Assembly: GCA_018969015.1 (NCBI GenBank)
Contig: JAGWZE010000022.1
Coordinates: forward strand, 1 to 59,826
Reading direction: 5' to 3'
DNA: 59,826 nt
DNA from: Alphaproteobacteria bacterium
GTDB taxonomy: Bacteria; Pseudomonadota; Alphaproteobacteria; Caulobacterales; Aquidulcibacteraceae
The notes under the pieces were generated by a model. That model made no database searches and had not been told where the DNA came from. It was given only the letters and a program-made list of their open reading frames with translations. Of this stretch, positions 41,695 to 50,468 are shown piece by piece (the first letter of the stretch is position 1; every line of letters begins with the position of its first letter). The translations under genes and the position numbers were made by a program.

Positions 41695-43809
41695 TCAGGC
41701 CGTCGCGCGCAACTCGAGCGGCGCGCAGCGCGCGATGGCCGCAACCAGGACGTCGAAATCCGCCGGCTTCGTGACGTGCGCCAACGCCCCGAGCCCGAGC
41801 GAGCGGGCGCGGTCGTCGTCGACGCTCATCACGATGACGGGCGCCTCACGCGTCGCCGGATCGGCCTTGAGCAGCTCAAGCAGCACCCACCCGCTCATGT
41901 CCGGCAGGTTGATGTCGAGCACGACCGCATGGACGCGATGCGTGGCGAGGAACCGGCGGCCGCTCGCGGCGTCCGCAACGCCGTGCACCGCGTAGCCGCG
42001 CCGCGACAAGGCCCGCCGCGCAAGGTCGCGCGCGGCCGGGTCGTCGTCGATCACCAGCACGATGGGCCCCTCGCCCCGCTCCCCGGCGTCGGGTTCAACG
42101 GCGGGCGGCGCGGCGGCGATGCGCAGCGTGAACGTGGCGCCGCGGCCGGGCGCGCTTACAACCGTGACGTCCCCGCCGAGCGATTGCGCGATGCGCCGCG
42201 TGATCGCGAGCCCAAGCCCGGTGCCGCCGAACTTGCGGGTGATCGAGGCGTCCGCCTGGCTGAACGGCTGGAACAGGCGCGCGATCTGGGCCTCGCTCAG
42301 GCCCTCGCCGGTGTCGGCGACGTCGATGCGGATCATGTCGCCCGCAGGCGAAGGCTCGCGCCCCACGCGCACGTCGATCCGCCCGTTGATCGTGAACTTC
42401 GCCGCGTTCGAAAGCAGGTTGAGAACGCATTGCCCGATGCGGAACCCGTCCGACACGACGGCGCCGACATCCGCGATCGTCGTGGTGACGGTGTTGCCGT
42501 TCGCCTCGGCGAGCGGACGAATGGTGTCGACGCCCTCGGCCAGGATGGCGGCGAGATCGACGGCGCCGAACTCGAGGTCCAGCTTGCCTGCCTCGATCTT
42601 GGAGAGATCGAGCACGTCGTTGATGAGCTGCAACAGCCGGCGTCCCGCGCCCAGCACCTTTTCGAGATCCCGTTGCGCCTCGGCGTCCGCGCGCGCGCTC
42701 GCGTCTTCGCGCAGCAGCTCGCTGTAGCCGATGATCGCATTGAGGGGCGTCCGAAGCTCGTGGCTCATGTTCGCCAGGAACTGCGACTTGGCGGCGTTGG
42801 CCGCTTCCGCCGCGTCGCGCTCGACGCTCAACCGCGTGAGCGCCGCGTCGCGTCGCTTCTCGTCGGTGACGTCCATGGTCATCACGGTGATCCGCGACAC
42901 CCGCCCGCCGGGCCCTGCAAAGCTCTCGATGGCGTGGCTCAGCCAGATTTCGTCCCCGCCCGGATGAAGGACGCGATGCGTGAGCCGTCGCCGCGACGGC
43001 GTCGCCACGGCGGCGGCGAAGGCCTGCTCGGTCGCGGTGCGGTCGTCGGGATGGATGTGGTCGAGCCGCCGGCCCGTGAAGTCGGCATAGGTGCTGCGCA
43101 CGCCGAGCAACGCCCACAGCTTCTCGTCGCCGATGAGTTCGCCCGCATCGCGGTCGATCTCCCACACGATCGCCTGCGCCGAATCCATCGCCAGCGCCAG
43201 ACGGGCTCGCTCGCGCTCCGCCGCCTGCTGGGCCCGCACGATGCGGTTCTGCGCGATCAGGCCGTGCATGAGGCCAAACCCGAGGGCCGAGGCGAGAATG
43301 GGAATTCCCGCCAAAGTCGCGGCGAACCAGGGCGTGCCCCATGCGCTGGCGACGAAATAGAGAAAGACGGCCGAGTACGGCGCGCTCACGATTACGGCCG
43401 CGCGCGGCGCGCCACGGAACTGCGTGAGCACCATCAGGTAGCCGGCCGACAGCATCAGCACCGCCAGCGCCGGCCCGGCCTCGTGCCCGGAACGCCATGC
43501 CATCAGCGGCGCGGCGGCCCAAAAAACGCCTACGCCCGCCGCGACCCAAGGATAGACGTCGCTCCAGTCGCGTCCCGTTTTGGCGCGCTCGTCGCGCGCC
43601 ATCGCGCCTTCGACCAACCCGCGGCCATAGCCCATCGCCATCGTGACGGCGCACCAGGCCACGGCGAGGCCCGGTCCCGACGTCACGACGAGCCCAAGCG
43701 CCCAGGTGGCGATATGGACATAGCGCGCCCACTGCGTGCGCAGGATCGAGTCCAGCGCCGTCGCGAGCGCCGAATTTTCCGCCGCGGAAACAGGGGGGAC
43801 GCCAGCCAT
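41695..43809 (-). CDS. membrane-bound hybrid sensor histidine kinase
   Basis: The protein has 704 residues. About six hydrophobic segments span residues 33-60 and 87-185, then a PAS domain (205-315) follows. HisKA carries His350 in FLANMSHELRTPLNAIIGYS. The ATPase domain has the N box LLSNAAKFT and G boxes DTGEGL and GGTGLGLAI. A C-terminal receiver carries Asp632 (VVLDINLPDMSGW). All catalytic residues are kept. No histidine phosphotransfer protein or response regulator is adjacent, so its output partner is elsewhere. The membrane part is not a recognised sensor family; the architecture resembles other orphan hybrid kinases of Caulobacterales. Confidence 0.94.
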   Translation of the reverse strand: MAGVPPVSAAENSALATALDSILRTQWARYVHIATWALGLVVTSGPGLAVAWCAVTMAMGYGRGLVEGAMARDERAKTGRDWSDVYPWVAAGVGVFWAAAPLMAWRSGHEAGPALAVLMLSAGYLMVLTQFRGAPRAAVIVSAPYSAVFLYFVASAWGTPWFAATLAGIPILASALGFGLMHGLIAQNRIVRAQQAAERERARLALAMDSAQAIVWEIDRDAGELIGDEKLWALLGVRSTYADFTGRRLDHIHPDDRTATEQAFAAAVATPSRRRLTHRVLHPGGDEIWLSHAIESFAGPGGRVSRITVMTMDVTDEKRRDAALTRLSVERDAAEAANAAKSQFLANMSHELRTPLNAIIGYSELLREDASARADAEAQRDLEKVLGAGRRLLQLINDVLDLSKIEAGKLDLEFGAVDLAAILAEGVDTIRPLAEANGNTVTTTIADVGAVVSDGFRIGQCVLNLLSNAAKFTINGRIDVRVGREPSPAGDMIRIDVADTGEGLSEAQIARLFQPFSQADASITRKFGGTGLGLAITRRIAQSLGGDVTVVSAPGRGATFTLRIAAAPPAVEPDAGERGEGPIVLVIDDDPAARDLARRALSRRGYAVHGVADAASGRRFLATHRVHAVVLDINLPDMSGWVLLELLKADPATREAPVIVMSVDDDRARSLGLGALAHVTKPADFDVLVAAIARCAPLELRATA

Positions 43810-44061
43810 CGAGCCTCAGCCTAGGTTCGGCCTTCAGGCTAAGGCGCAATGCCCACGATACCCTTAACGCAGGTGCGAAAGGCGCCCCGAAAGCTGACCG
43901 GACGCTAGGTCATCTCCCGTTTTGGGCGGTCAACCTGCTGTGAGCGCGCGTTGACGATTCCTTGACACGCTCTGCCTTGGACCGCTTTTTGCGTCGCTCG
44001 GCATCAAACGGGCGCCAACCTGCCACGTGGGGAGTTGGTTGGGCGCAACGGAGGTTGGTTG

Positions 44062-45930
44062 ATGGTTCAGTCTGCTGCGGTCCAGTCGGCGCCGCCGACC
44101 AAGCATGCCGCATTGATCGCGTGGGTGGAGGAGATCGCCGCGCTCACCAAGCCGGATCGCATCCATTGGTGCGACGGCTCAGACGCGGAATGGACCGCCC
44201 TGACCGACGATCTCGTCGCCAAAGGCACGCTGAAGCGCCTCGACCCGGCCAAGCGCCCGAACAGCTTCTACGCCGCCTCCGACCCGAGCGACGTCGCGCG
44301 CGTCGAAAGCCGCACCTTCATCTGCTCCCAGGACAAAGAGGACGCCGGTCCGACCAACAACTGGTCCGATCCGACCGAAATGCGCGCCACGCTGCGCGGC
44401 CTGTTCGACGGCTGCATGCGCGGGCGCACGATGTACGTCGTGCCGTTCTCGATGGGCCCGATCGGCTCGCCCATCAGCCAGCTCGGCGTGGAGATCACCG
44501 ACAGCGCCTATGTGGCGGTGTCGATGCGCGTGATGACGCGCATGGGCAAGGACGCACTCGACGCGCTCGGCGAGACGGGCGCCTTCGTGCCGGCTGTGCA
44601 CACGCTCGGCGCGCCGCTCGCGCCCGGCCAGGCCGACGTGCCGTGGCCCTGCAACAAGGAAAAATACATCGTCCATTTCCCCGAAACGCGGGAGATCTGG
44701 TCGTACGGCTCCGGCTACGGCGGCAACGCCCTGCTCGGCAAGAAGTGCTTCGCCCTGCGGATCGCGAGCGTCATGGCGCGCGATGAGGGCTGGTTCGCCG
44801 AACACATGCTGATCCTCAAGCTCTCGCCGCCGAAGGGCGAACCGCGCTACGTCGCGGCCGCCTTCCCGAGCGCGTGCGGCAAGACCAACCTCGCGATGCT
44901 GCAGCCGACGATCCCCGGCTGGAAGGCCGAGACGATCGGCGACGACATCGCCTGGATGCGCTTCGGCGACGACGGGCGTCTGTATGCGATCAATCCGGAA
45001 GCGGGCTTCTTCGGCGTCGCCCCGGGCACGGGCCGCGCGACGAACCAGAACGCGATCGCCACGCTCACCGAGAACACGATCTTCACCAACGTCGCGCTCA
45101 CCGATGACGGCGACGTCTGGTGGGAAGGCCTGACCGACATTCCGCCCGCTCGCCTGACCGACTGGCGCGGCCGCGAGTGGACGCCGGAAATGGGTGAGCC
45201 GGCCGCGCACCCGAACGCGCGCTTCGCCGCCCCGGCGAGCCAGTGCCCGGCGATCGCGCCCGAATGGGAAGACCCGCGCGGCGTGCCGATCTCCGCCATC
45301 CTGTTCGGCGGCCGCCGCGCCTCCGCGGTGCCGCTCGTCGTCGAAGCGTTCGACTGGGCGCACGGCGTCTTCCTGGCCTCGAACGTGGCCTCCGAGGGCA
45401 CCGCCGCGGCCGAGAACAAGATCGGCGAACTGCGCCGCGACCCGTTCGCGATGCTGCCCTTCTGCGGCTACCACATGGGCGATTATTTCGCGCATTGGCT
45501 GGCGATGGGCCGCAAGACCGACGCGGCGAACCTGCCGAAGATCTTCTACGTCAACTGGTTCCGCAAAGACCGCAACGGCCGCTTCCTGTGGCCGGGCTTC
45601 GGCGAGAACGCGCGCGTGCTCAAGTGGGTGTTCGAGCGGCTCGATGGCCGCGCCCCCGCGGCGCAAACGCCGATCGGCTACGTGCCCACGCCGGACAGCC
45701 TCGACGTCGAAGGCCTCACGCTGCACGACGGCGCGCTCGGCGAATTGTTGAGCGTCGACCGCGCGACCTGGATGGAAGAGGCGAGCCTCATCCCGCCGGC
45801 CTACGAAAAGTACGGCGCGCGACTGCCGAAAGACTTGTGGGACGAACATCGCCGTCTCGTCGAGCGCCTGCGGTTCTGGGATCCGACCGACGCCTTCTCG
45901 GCGCCGGGCGACTCCGCCGCCCGCGCCTGA
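44062..45930 (+). CDS. pckG: phosphoenolpyruvate carboxykinase (GTP)
   Basis: The 622-residue enzyme makes PEP from oxaloacetate with GTP, the entry to gluconeogenesis. The GTP-type signature is clear: [12 protein letters not shown] (kinase-1 loop, about residue 270), [20 protein letters not shown], the hyper-reactive Cys region in this loop and FNWFRKD-like [19 protein letters not shown]. The start MVQSAAV follows GGAGG at seven bases. GTP PEPCK instead of the ATP form is found only in part of the alphaproteobacteria and helps the taxonomic guess. Nothing is co-directional directly upstream, so it is its own transcript. Confidence 0.96.
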   Translation: MVQSAAVQSAPPTKHAALIAWVEEIAALTKPDRIHWCDGSDAEWTALTDDLVAKGTLKRLDPAKRPNSFYAASDPSDVARVESRTFICSQDKEDAGPTNNWSDPTEMRATLRGLFDGCMRGRTMYVVPFSMGPIGSPISQLGVEITDSAYVAVSMRVMTRMGKDALDALGETGAFVPAVHTLGAPLAPGQADVPWPCNKEKYIVHFPETREIWSYGSGYGGNALLGKKCFALRIASVMARDEGWFAEHMLILKLSPPKGEPRYVAAAFPSACGKTNLAMLQPTIPGWKAETIGDDIAWMRFGDDGRLYAINPEAGFFGVAPGTGRATNQNAIATLTENTIFTNVALTDDGDVWWEGLTDIPPARLTDWRGREWTPEMGEPAAHPNARFAAPASQCPAIAPEWEDPRGVPISAILFGGRRASAVPLVVEAFDWAHGVFLASNVASEGTAAAENKIGELRRDPFAMLPFCGYHMGDYFAHWLAMGRKTDAANLPKIFYVNWFRKDRNGRFLWPGFGENARVLKWVFERLDGRAPAAQTPIGYVPTPDSLDVEGLTLHDGALGELLSVDRATWMEEASLIPPAYEKYGARLPKDLWDEHRRLVERLRFWDPTDAFSAPGDSAARA

Positions 45931-46089
45931 CACGCGCGGGCGCGCACCGCGACACACTAATCAAGCCGAGGTTTATCGCCCAAATTAGGCAGTAAACCCA
46001 GGACAAGGGCGGTCTCGCCTCAAGACGTGGTCGCAAGACTACGATAGAACCTGTCGTGACGATTGAATTTTGCACGACGGGTTCCCTTG

Positions 46090-46566
46090 ATGACCGAACA
46101 CAACGCCCTGAACGCCGCGGATCGCATCATCGAGCACGTCGCGACGATTGTCGCGGCGTATGCCTCGTCTGCCTCCTTGTCTGAAGAAGCGCTGATCGCC
46201 GCGATCCGTCGCGTGCACTCGGAGCTCGCCGTGCTCGGCGGCACGCCCGGCCAAGGCGGCGCGCCCATGCTCGGCGGCGCGTCCATCCCCGCCGTTCCCG
46301 TGCGCAAGTCCGTCACGCCCGACTACATCGTCTGCCTCGAAGACGGCCAGCGCGTGAAAATGCTCAAGCGCTACATCATGACCCACTACAAGCAGACGCC
46401 CGCGCAATATCGCGCCAAATGGGGTTTGCCGCCCGAGTATCCGATGGTCGCGCCGAATTACGCCAAGCGCCGCTCGGAGCTCGCCAAGGCCATCGGTCTC
46501 GGCACCAAGGCCAACGTGCCGAAAGATCGCGCTGCCCGCGAACGTCGCGCCGGGGCCCGCGGCTAG
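46090..46566 (+). CDS. mucR: MucR/Ros-family zinc-finger-type regulator, variant finger
   Basis: The 158-residue regulator controls exopolysaccharide, motility and cell-cycle genes in alphaproteobacteria and acts in part like H-NS. The N-terminal helical part is followed by VCLEDGQRVKMLKRYIMTHY, then TPAQYRAKWGLPPEYPMVAP. The Ros zinc ligands are Cys, Cys, His, His; here one reads Cys82, Asp85, Tyr95 and His99. Asp at the second position is normal for MucR, but Tyr95 replaces the usual His. The start MTEHNA matches the family. It is monocistronic; its own promoter region is the 159 bases upstream. Confidence 0.93.
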   Translation: MTEHNALNAADRIIEHVATIVAAYASSASLSEEALIAAIRRVHSELAVLGGTPGQGGAPMLGGASIPAVPVRKSVTPDYIVCLEDGQRVKMLKRYIMTHYKQTPAQYRAKWGLPPEYPMVAPNYAKRRSELAKAIGLGTKANVPKDRAARERRAGARG

Positions 46567-46590
46567 CCGCGCCGCCCGCGCCAGCGCGCT

Positions 46591-47913
46591 TCACATCGCG
46601 ACGAGCTCGAGCGGCGCCGCAGCGCCGCCCATCGCGATCGCGAGCATCGGAAAAATCGGCTCCAGCGCGCCGCCATAGGCCGGCGCCTCGGCCCAGGTCG
46701 GCGTGAGCGGCGCAAGATCGACGCGGACATTCGCGCCCCGCGGCTTGGTGCGCCGCAGGATGTCGCGGATCGGCGGCAGGCGCGCGCCCCCTCCGGCCGC
46801 AACCGCCGTGATGGCTTTTCCGCCCTCCGCGCTCACGGCGGCGGCGGCGGCGTCCAGCGCGGCGGCGTACACATCCTGGATCTCGGCGAAGACCTGCTCC
46901 GCATCCGGATCCTTGAGCAGATCCCGCGCAGTGAGCTTCACCATCCGCGCGCCGACGGGCGTGGTCGCCCGCCCCTCCGTGAACAGCGTCTCTTTCGCCG
47001 CGCGCACGTCGAGCAGAAGATCGCGCCACACATGCGCCTGCTGCGCCGTCCGCTTGAGGCCGCTTTTGGCGATCAGCAGGTTCATCAGCGCGCGGTCCAC
47101 CGCATCGCCGGCGAGATCGAGCGTGCGGCGCGCGTCGGCGATCTCCCACGCCTCCCGCGCCGTGAAGGCCAGCGCCCCGACGTCCGTCGTCCCGGCCCCG
47201 ACGTCGAGCACGATCATCGCCGCAGACCGCCGGGTAGCGCTGTCCAGATGGCAGGCGGCGGCCGCCGCCGCTTCGAACACCGCGCCTTCGATCTGCACCT
47301 GCACGCCCTTGCGGGCGGCGTCGGTCAGCGCCGCGAGCGCCCGGTCGATCGAGGTCTCGTGCGCTTCGAGATCGCCCGCCAGCACCGCCGCCACGTGCGC
47401 CGCCTCTTCGAACAGCGCCGACATCTCCGCATCCTGCGCCGCGCCGCGCCGCGTCCAGTCCGGCCGCGTGTAGCGCAGTGTCACATCCTCCAGCCGCAGC
47501 CGCTTGAGGTCGACGTCGACCGCGAGGCCGCGCTGCACGCCATGGAGCAGATAGGCGAGGAACAGCACGATCAGGTCGCGCTGCCGGAACTGGCGCGACG
47601 GATCGAGGTGCGGCCCCGCGAGCGTGCGCAGCGCCCGCCCGAGATCGCGCGCGCCGAGCAGCGTCTTGAAGGACTGCACCGCCTCGCGCGCGGCGCCGGG
47701 ACGCTGATCGGCCGCGGCGCGCAGGGCGGCCGCGCCGAAACGCACGTGCGTCCCGTCGAGATGCAGAACCGCCGGCAGGAGAAACGGATTGGCCCCGAGC
47801 GCGACGATCAGGGGGCGAACGAGCGTGGCCCCCTCGGGATCACGCGGCGCGGCGGCGGCCTTGCTGGCCGCCGTGCCGAAATCGACGCAGACGGTCCACC
47901 CGGCGCCGGTCAC
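46591..47913 (-). CDS. Hsp70-like ATPase without a substrate-binding domain
   Basis: The 440-residue protein has the actin/Hsp70 fold. The phosphate-1 motif VDFGTAASKAA is at 10-20, phosphate-2 VLDVGAGTTDVGAL at 235-248 and the adenosine motif AVAAGGGARLPPIRDIL near 370-386. DnaK-type Hsp70s continue for 230 more residues with the peptide-binding domain; here the chain stops about 60 residues after the adenosine motif. The GTG start overlaps the stop of the upstream GrpE-like gene by four bases (GTGA). It may therefore be an ATP switch driven by a dedicated exchange factor rather than a folding chaperone. The family is distinct from DnaK and HscA. Substrate and function are unknown. Confidence 0.82.
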   Translation of the reverse strand: MTGAGWTVCVDFGTAASKAAAAPRDPEGATLVRPLIVALGANPFLLPAVLHLDGTHVRFGAAALRAAADQRPGAAREAVQSFKTLLGARDLGRALRTLAGPHLDPSRQFRQRDLIVLFLAYLLHGVQRGLAVDVDLKRLRLEDVTLRYTRPDWTRRGAAQDAEMSALFEEAAHVAAVLAGDLEAHETSIDRALAALTDAARKGVQVQIEGAVFEAAAAAACHLDSATRRSAAMIVLDVGAGTTDVGALAFTAREAWEIADARRTLDLAGDAVDRALMNLLIAKSGLKRTAQQAHVWRDLLLDVRAAKETLFTEGRATTPVGARMVKLTARDLLKDPDAEQVFAEIQDVYAAALDAAAAAVSAEGGKAITAVAAGGGARLPPIRDILRRTKPRGANVRVDLAPLTPTWAEAPAYGGALEPIFPMLAIAMGGAAAPLELVAM

Positions 47914-48485
47914 GATCCTGCCGTCCGTGTCCGGCGGGATTTGCCTGCGGCGCGCGCGGGCTTTGCCGTCACGCTCACGACCAGCGCACGAACGAGCACC
48001 TCCACGCCAGGGCCTGCGCGACGCACGATGGCGGGCGCCACGATACGGACCGGCGCCCCCCGCGCGGGCTCCGCCGCCGCGGGCGCAGGAGCATGCTGCT
48101 GCGGATCGAACGCCACGACGCCCTCGGCCCCGCGCTCGAGCCGGCGCACGCGCGCCGCCGCCGCGATCCGCTCGGCCGCAAAGGCCGCACGATCGACCGC
48201 CGCCGCCAAACGTTTCCGGGCCGCGGAGGGGCGCGCCCCGGCGCCCTCCCGGCGCACCAGGGCGGCGAGCGCCGCCGCAAGATCCGTCTGAAGGCTCTCC
48301 GCCTCGCGACAGGCGCGCGCCAGATGCGCATCTGCATCCGCCCACGCGGCCGCATTGAGCGCATCGGCCAGGGCCGGGCCCGGCGCGGGCGCGAGCGCGA
48401 CGGGGCGCGCGGGCGCCTTGCGGGCGCCGCCGGCGGTCTTGGCGGACGCCGCCGAGGCGGGCGTGGTGGTCCGGCGATGCGCCAT
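47910..48485 (-). CDS. GrpE-like nucleotide-exchange-factor-related protein
   Basis: This is a 191-residue protein. A low-complexity Ala/Pro N-terminus is followed by a long Ala-rich helix (residues 40-120) and a short C-terminal part, GVVAFDPQQHAPAP at 122-135 and then VLVRALVVSV. GrpE C-terminal wings contain FDPxxHEA and end in LRPAxVxV, so the match is partial but in the right order after a long helix. It precedes and is translationally coupled to the SBD-less Hsp70-like gene, which makes a role as its exchange factor or anchor attractive. The homology is weak and rests on a few residues plus context. Confidence 0.6.
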   Translation of the reverse strand: MAHRRTTTPASAASAKTAGGARKAPARPVALAPAPGPALADALNAAAWADADAHLARACREAESLQTDLAAALAALVRREGAGARPSAARKRLAAAVDRAAFAAERIAAAARVRRLERGAEGVVAFDPQQHAPAPAAAEPARGAPVRIVAPAIVRRAGPGVEVLVRALVVSVTAKPARAAGKSRRTRTAGS

Positions 48486-48652
48486 GCTACCCTTTTCCCT
48501 CTCCCTGACCGCGGGCGTCGTCACCGTCCCACACCGCTGGCGGGCCAAGTTTCGGCTGCGCTCGCGCGCCAGGGACCACCGATTGTCGCGCGGCGCGCGG
48601 CTGCATAGAAGCGTTGATCCGCGAAACGCGCGTCAATCGGGCAAACTGGATC

Positions 48653-49657
48653 ATGGCGATACGCAAAGCAGGCGCCACCGATGCCCGCTCCGCCGCCTCG
48701 GGGGCGCCCCGCGGCGGTCTGCGCGCCGCGCTGGCCCTGGTCGTCGCGGGCCTCGTGCTCGGCTGGGCCGCCGGCGCAGGCCTCGCTTTGACCGATTGGG
48801 GCCTGGCCCTGGCGCGACCGCCTATGTGGCTGGCGGCCGGCGCCGGAACGGGCGGCCTTCTCGGCGCGGCGCTGGCCTGGTGGACCCACCCGCTGCGGCC
48901 GCGCCTCCAGCGCAGCGCGGACCTCGCCCGCCTCGGCGTGGCGATCGTGCCGCTGCCGTTCGCCGCCGCGGCCGACCTGCGCCGTCTCGCGCCGGACCGC
49001 CGCACGCCCGTCGGCCTCCTGATCGAACGCCCCGGCTCCCCCTTCGCCGCCGGCGTGCGCGACGTCCTCGCCGCGCTCGACGCCACCGCGCCACAAAACC
49101 CGCACGGCCGGATCGTGCTGGTCGCCGGCGCCCACGCGGATGTCGGCGCAACCACGCTTGCCGCCGCACTGGCCACGGCTGCCGCCGCAGACGGCCGCCG
49201 CGTTCTCCTGGTCGATGCGGATCTGCGCGGCCGCGGCGCCACGCAGGCGCTCGGCCTCGACGCCGCCCCTTCGGGCATCCACGAGGCCGCCATGGGCGCA
49301 GCGCCGCTCGATCATGCGATCGTCGAGCATGGCGGGCACGGGTTCGACGTGGCCCCCGCGTCTGCGAGCCGCCTCGGCGGCGGCCGCGAATTGTATTCCG
49401 CCGTGTTGTGGCCCGATCTGCTGACGCAGCTGCGCATCCGCTACGATCTCGTCGTAATGGACGCGCCTGCGGCGCTCGAGGCCGTCGAAACGCGCATGCT
49501 CGCGCGCACGGTCGACGCCGTGATCCTCGCGGGCCGACGCGGGCGCACGCAGAAGTTCGCCGCAACGGCCGCGCTGACCACCTTGCGGAAAGGCGCGCCC
49601 GTCGCGATCGCGGTTCTCACCGACGCACCGCCCCCCAAAGCGCCGCGTCGGCGATAG
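48653..49657 (+). CDS. membrane protein with BY-kinase/ParA-like fold and a lysine-less P-loop
   Basis: This is a 334-residue protein. Two hydrophobic segments lie at residues 24-46 and 58-77; the cytoplasmic domain begins near residue 85. It aligns with the Wzc/CpsD and MinD/ParA group: Walker A-like VAGAHADVGATTLA (158-171), Walker A' LLVDADLRG (186-194) and Walker B LVVMDAPA. In the P-loop Ala166 stands where all active members have Lys (GKT/GKS). No C-terminal tyrosine cluster is present. The start MAIRKA was chosen; an upstream start at 48614 exists. It is divergent from the GrpE/Hsp70-like pair. A polysaccharide-export regulator that binds but does not hydrolyse nucleotide is one reading. 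Confidence 0.75.
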   Translation: MAIRKAGATDARSAASGAPRGGLRAALALVVAGLVLGWAAGAGLALTDWGLALARPPMWLAAGAGTGGLLGAALAWWTHPLRPRLQRSADLARLGVAIVPLPFAAAADLRRLAPDRRTPVGLLIERPGSPFAAGVRDVLAALDATAPQNPHGRIVLVAGAHADVGATTLAAALATAAAADGRRVLLVDADLRGRGATQALGLDAAPSGIHEAAMGAAPLDHAIVEHGGHGFDVAPASASRLGGGRELYSAVLWPDLLTQLRIRYDLVVMDAPAALEAVETRMLARTVDAVILAGRRGRTQKFAATAALTTLRKGAPVAIAVLTDAPPPKAPRRR

Positions 49658-49660
49658 ACC

Positions 49661-50011
49661 TCAGGACTTTACGGCGTAGTCGCTGCGCTTCTTGCCGGCC
49701 TCTTCGAGCGCGCGCAGCCAGCGCGGCGTCGGACCACGACCGGCCCATGTTTCCCCGTTCGGACCGCGGAAGCGTACGGGCAGCGTCTTGCCGGCGTCGG
49801 AGCGCACACGACGGCTGCGGCCATCGACGCCGACGAGATCTTCAAGCGTTGAGCCGAGCGCAGAAGCTTTCTCGCGCATCTCTTCGATCAACGCGCGCTT
49901 GGCGTCCGCGAGCTTGCTGTCGCGCAGGCGCTCGGCTTCGCCGATCAACTCCGTCAACTCGATTGCTGAAAGATGATCGATACTTGGAAGATTGGATTTC
50001 GATTTTGTCAT
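49661..50011 (-). CDS. H-NS-family nucleoid protein
   Basis: The 116-residue protein has an N-terminal coiled-coil oligomerisation region (LSAIELTELIGEAERLRDSK, then EEMREKASALG) and the C-terminal DNA-binding motif GETWAGRGPTPRWLRALEEA, the AT-hook-like loop of H-NS/HvrA/Bph3 proteins. It would bind curved or AT-rich DNA and silence foreign genes. The ATG at 50011 follows GTG at 50014; either could be used. The window has a foreign-looking island for it to silence. Confidence 0.93.
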   Translation of the reverse strand: MTKSKSNLPSIDHLSAIELTELIGEAERLRDSKLADAKRALIEEMREKASALGSTLEDLVGVDGRSRRVRSDAGKTLPVRFRGPNGETWAGRGPTPRWLRALEEAGKKRSDYAVKS

Positions 50012-50080
50012 CACGATAGCCCCGAGTTTCTATTCTCAAAGAAACCCCACGCCGTGAATAAACCGTTCGCCCAGAGTCGA

Positions 50081-50467
50081 TCAACCGACGCGAAGGATTT
50101 TTTCGCCGCCGCGCAAAATTAAGAGCACGACGATCACGGCCACAGTGTCGGCGATCCAATCTTGAAAATCAGCGTCTCGCCCGACGAAAGACAAACCTTG
50201 AAAGAACTCTATTGCCGCCCCAAACAAAGACAGCCCAACCCCAAGCGCCACGACGCGCCCCTTGGGGATTGAAAAGAAACCCAGAAAACTCAAAACAGAG
50301 AATGCAAAGATATGCAGAACTTTGTCTGAGCCGAACACCTGATCCGAGCTTGGATCTGGCCAGACCGCGCCGATGAACGCCACGGCCAGGGCCATGACGA
50401 ACAAAACCGGCGCGGCTTTCCGCCAGACCGCGAACACTTCCGACACGGACGCGCCCGGCCTTCCCAT
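50081..50467 (-). CDS. VanZ-like membrane protein
   Basis: The 128-residue protein has four membrane helices. VanZ family positions are visible: SDKVLHIFAFSVLSFLGF (Asp and His), AAIEFFQGLSFVGRDADFQD (Glu, Gln, Arg, Asp). The family is linked to teicoplanin resistance and to envelope biology, with the true activity unknown. It starts two bases after the MDR gene and closes the six-gene operon running from 55288. Confidence 0.88.
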   Translation of the reverse strand: MGRPGASVSEVFAVWRKAAPVLFVMALAVAFIGAVWPDPSSDQVFGSDKVLHIFAFSVLSFLGFFSIPKGRVVALGVGLSLFGAAIEFFQGLSFVGRDADFQDWIADTVAVIVVLLILRGGEKILRVG

Positions 50468-50468
50468 C

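Noticed and set aside
41776-43824. 682-codon plus-strand frame opposite the histidine kinase
   Set aside because: The kinase frame has all catalytic boxes; the opposite frame is a shadow.
43810-44061. TGACC-N8-GGTCA dyad and TTGAC words upstream of pckG as promoter or operator
   Set aside because: No -10 element fits at proper distance and the dyad cannot be linked to a known regulator; left unannotated.
44179-45957. 592-codon minus-strand frame opposite pckG
   Set aside because: Antisense shadow; pckG is certain.
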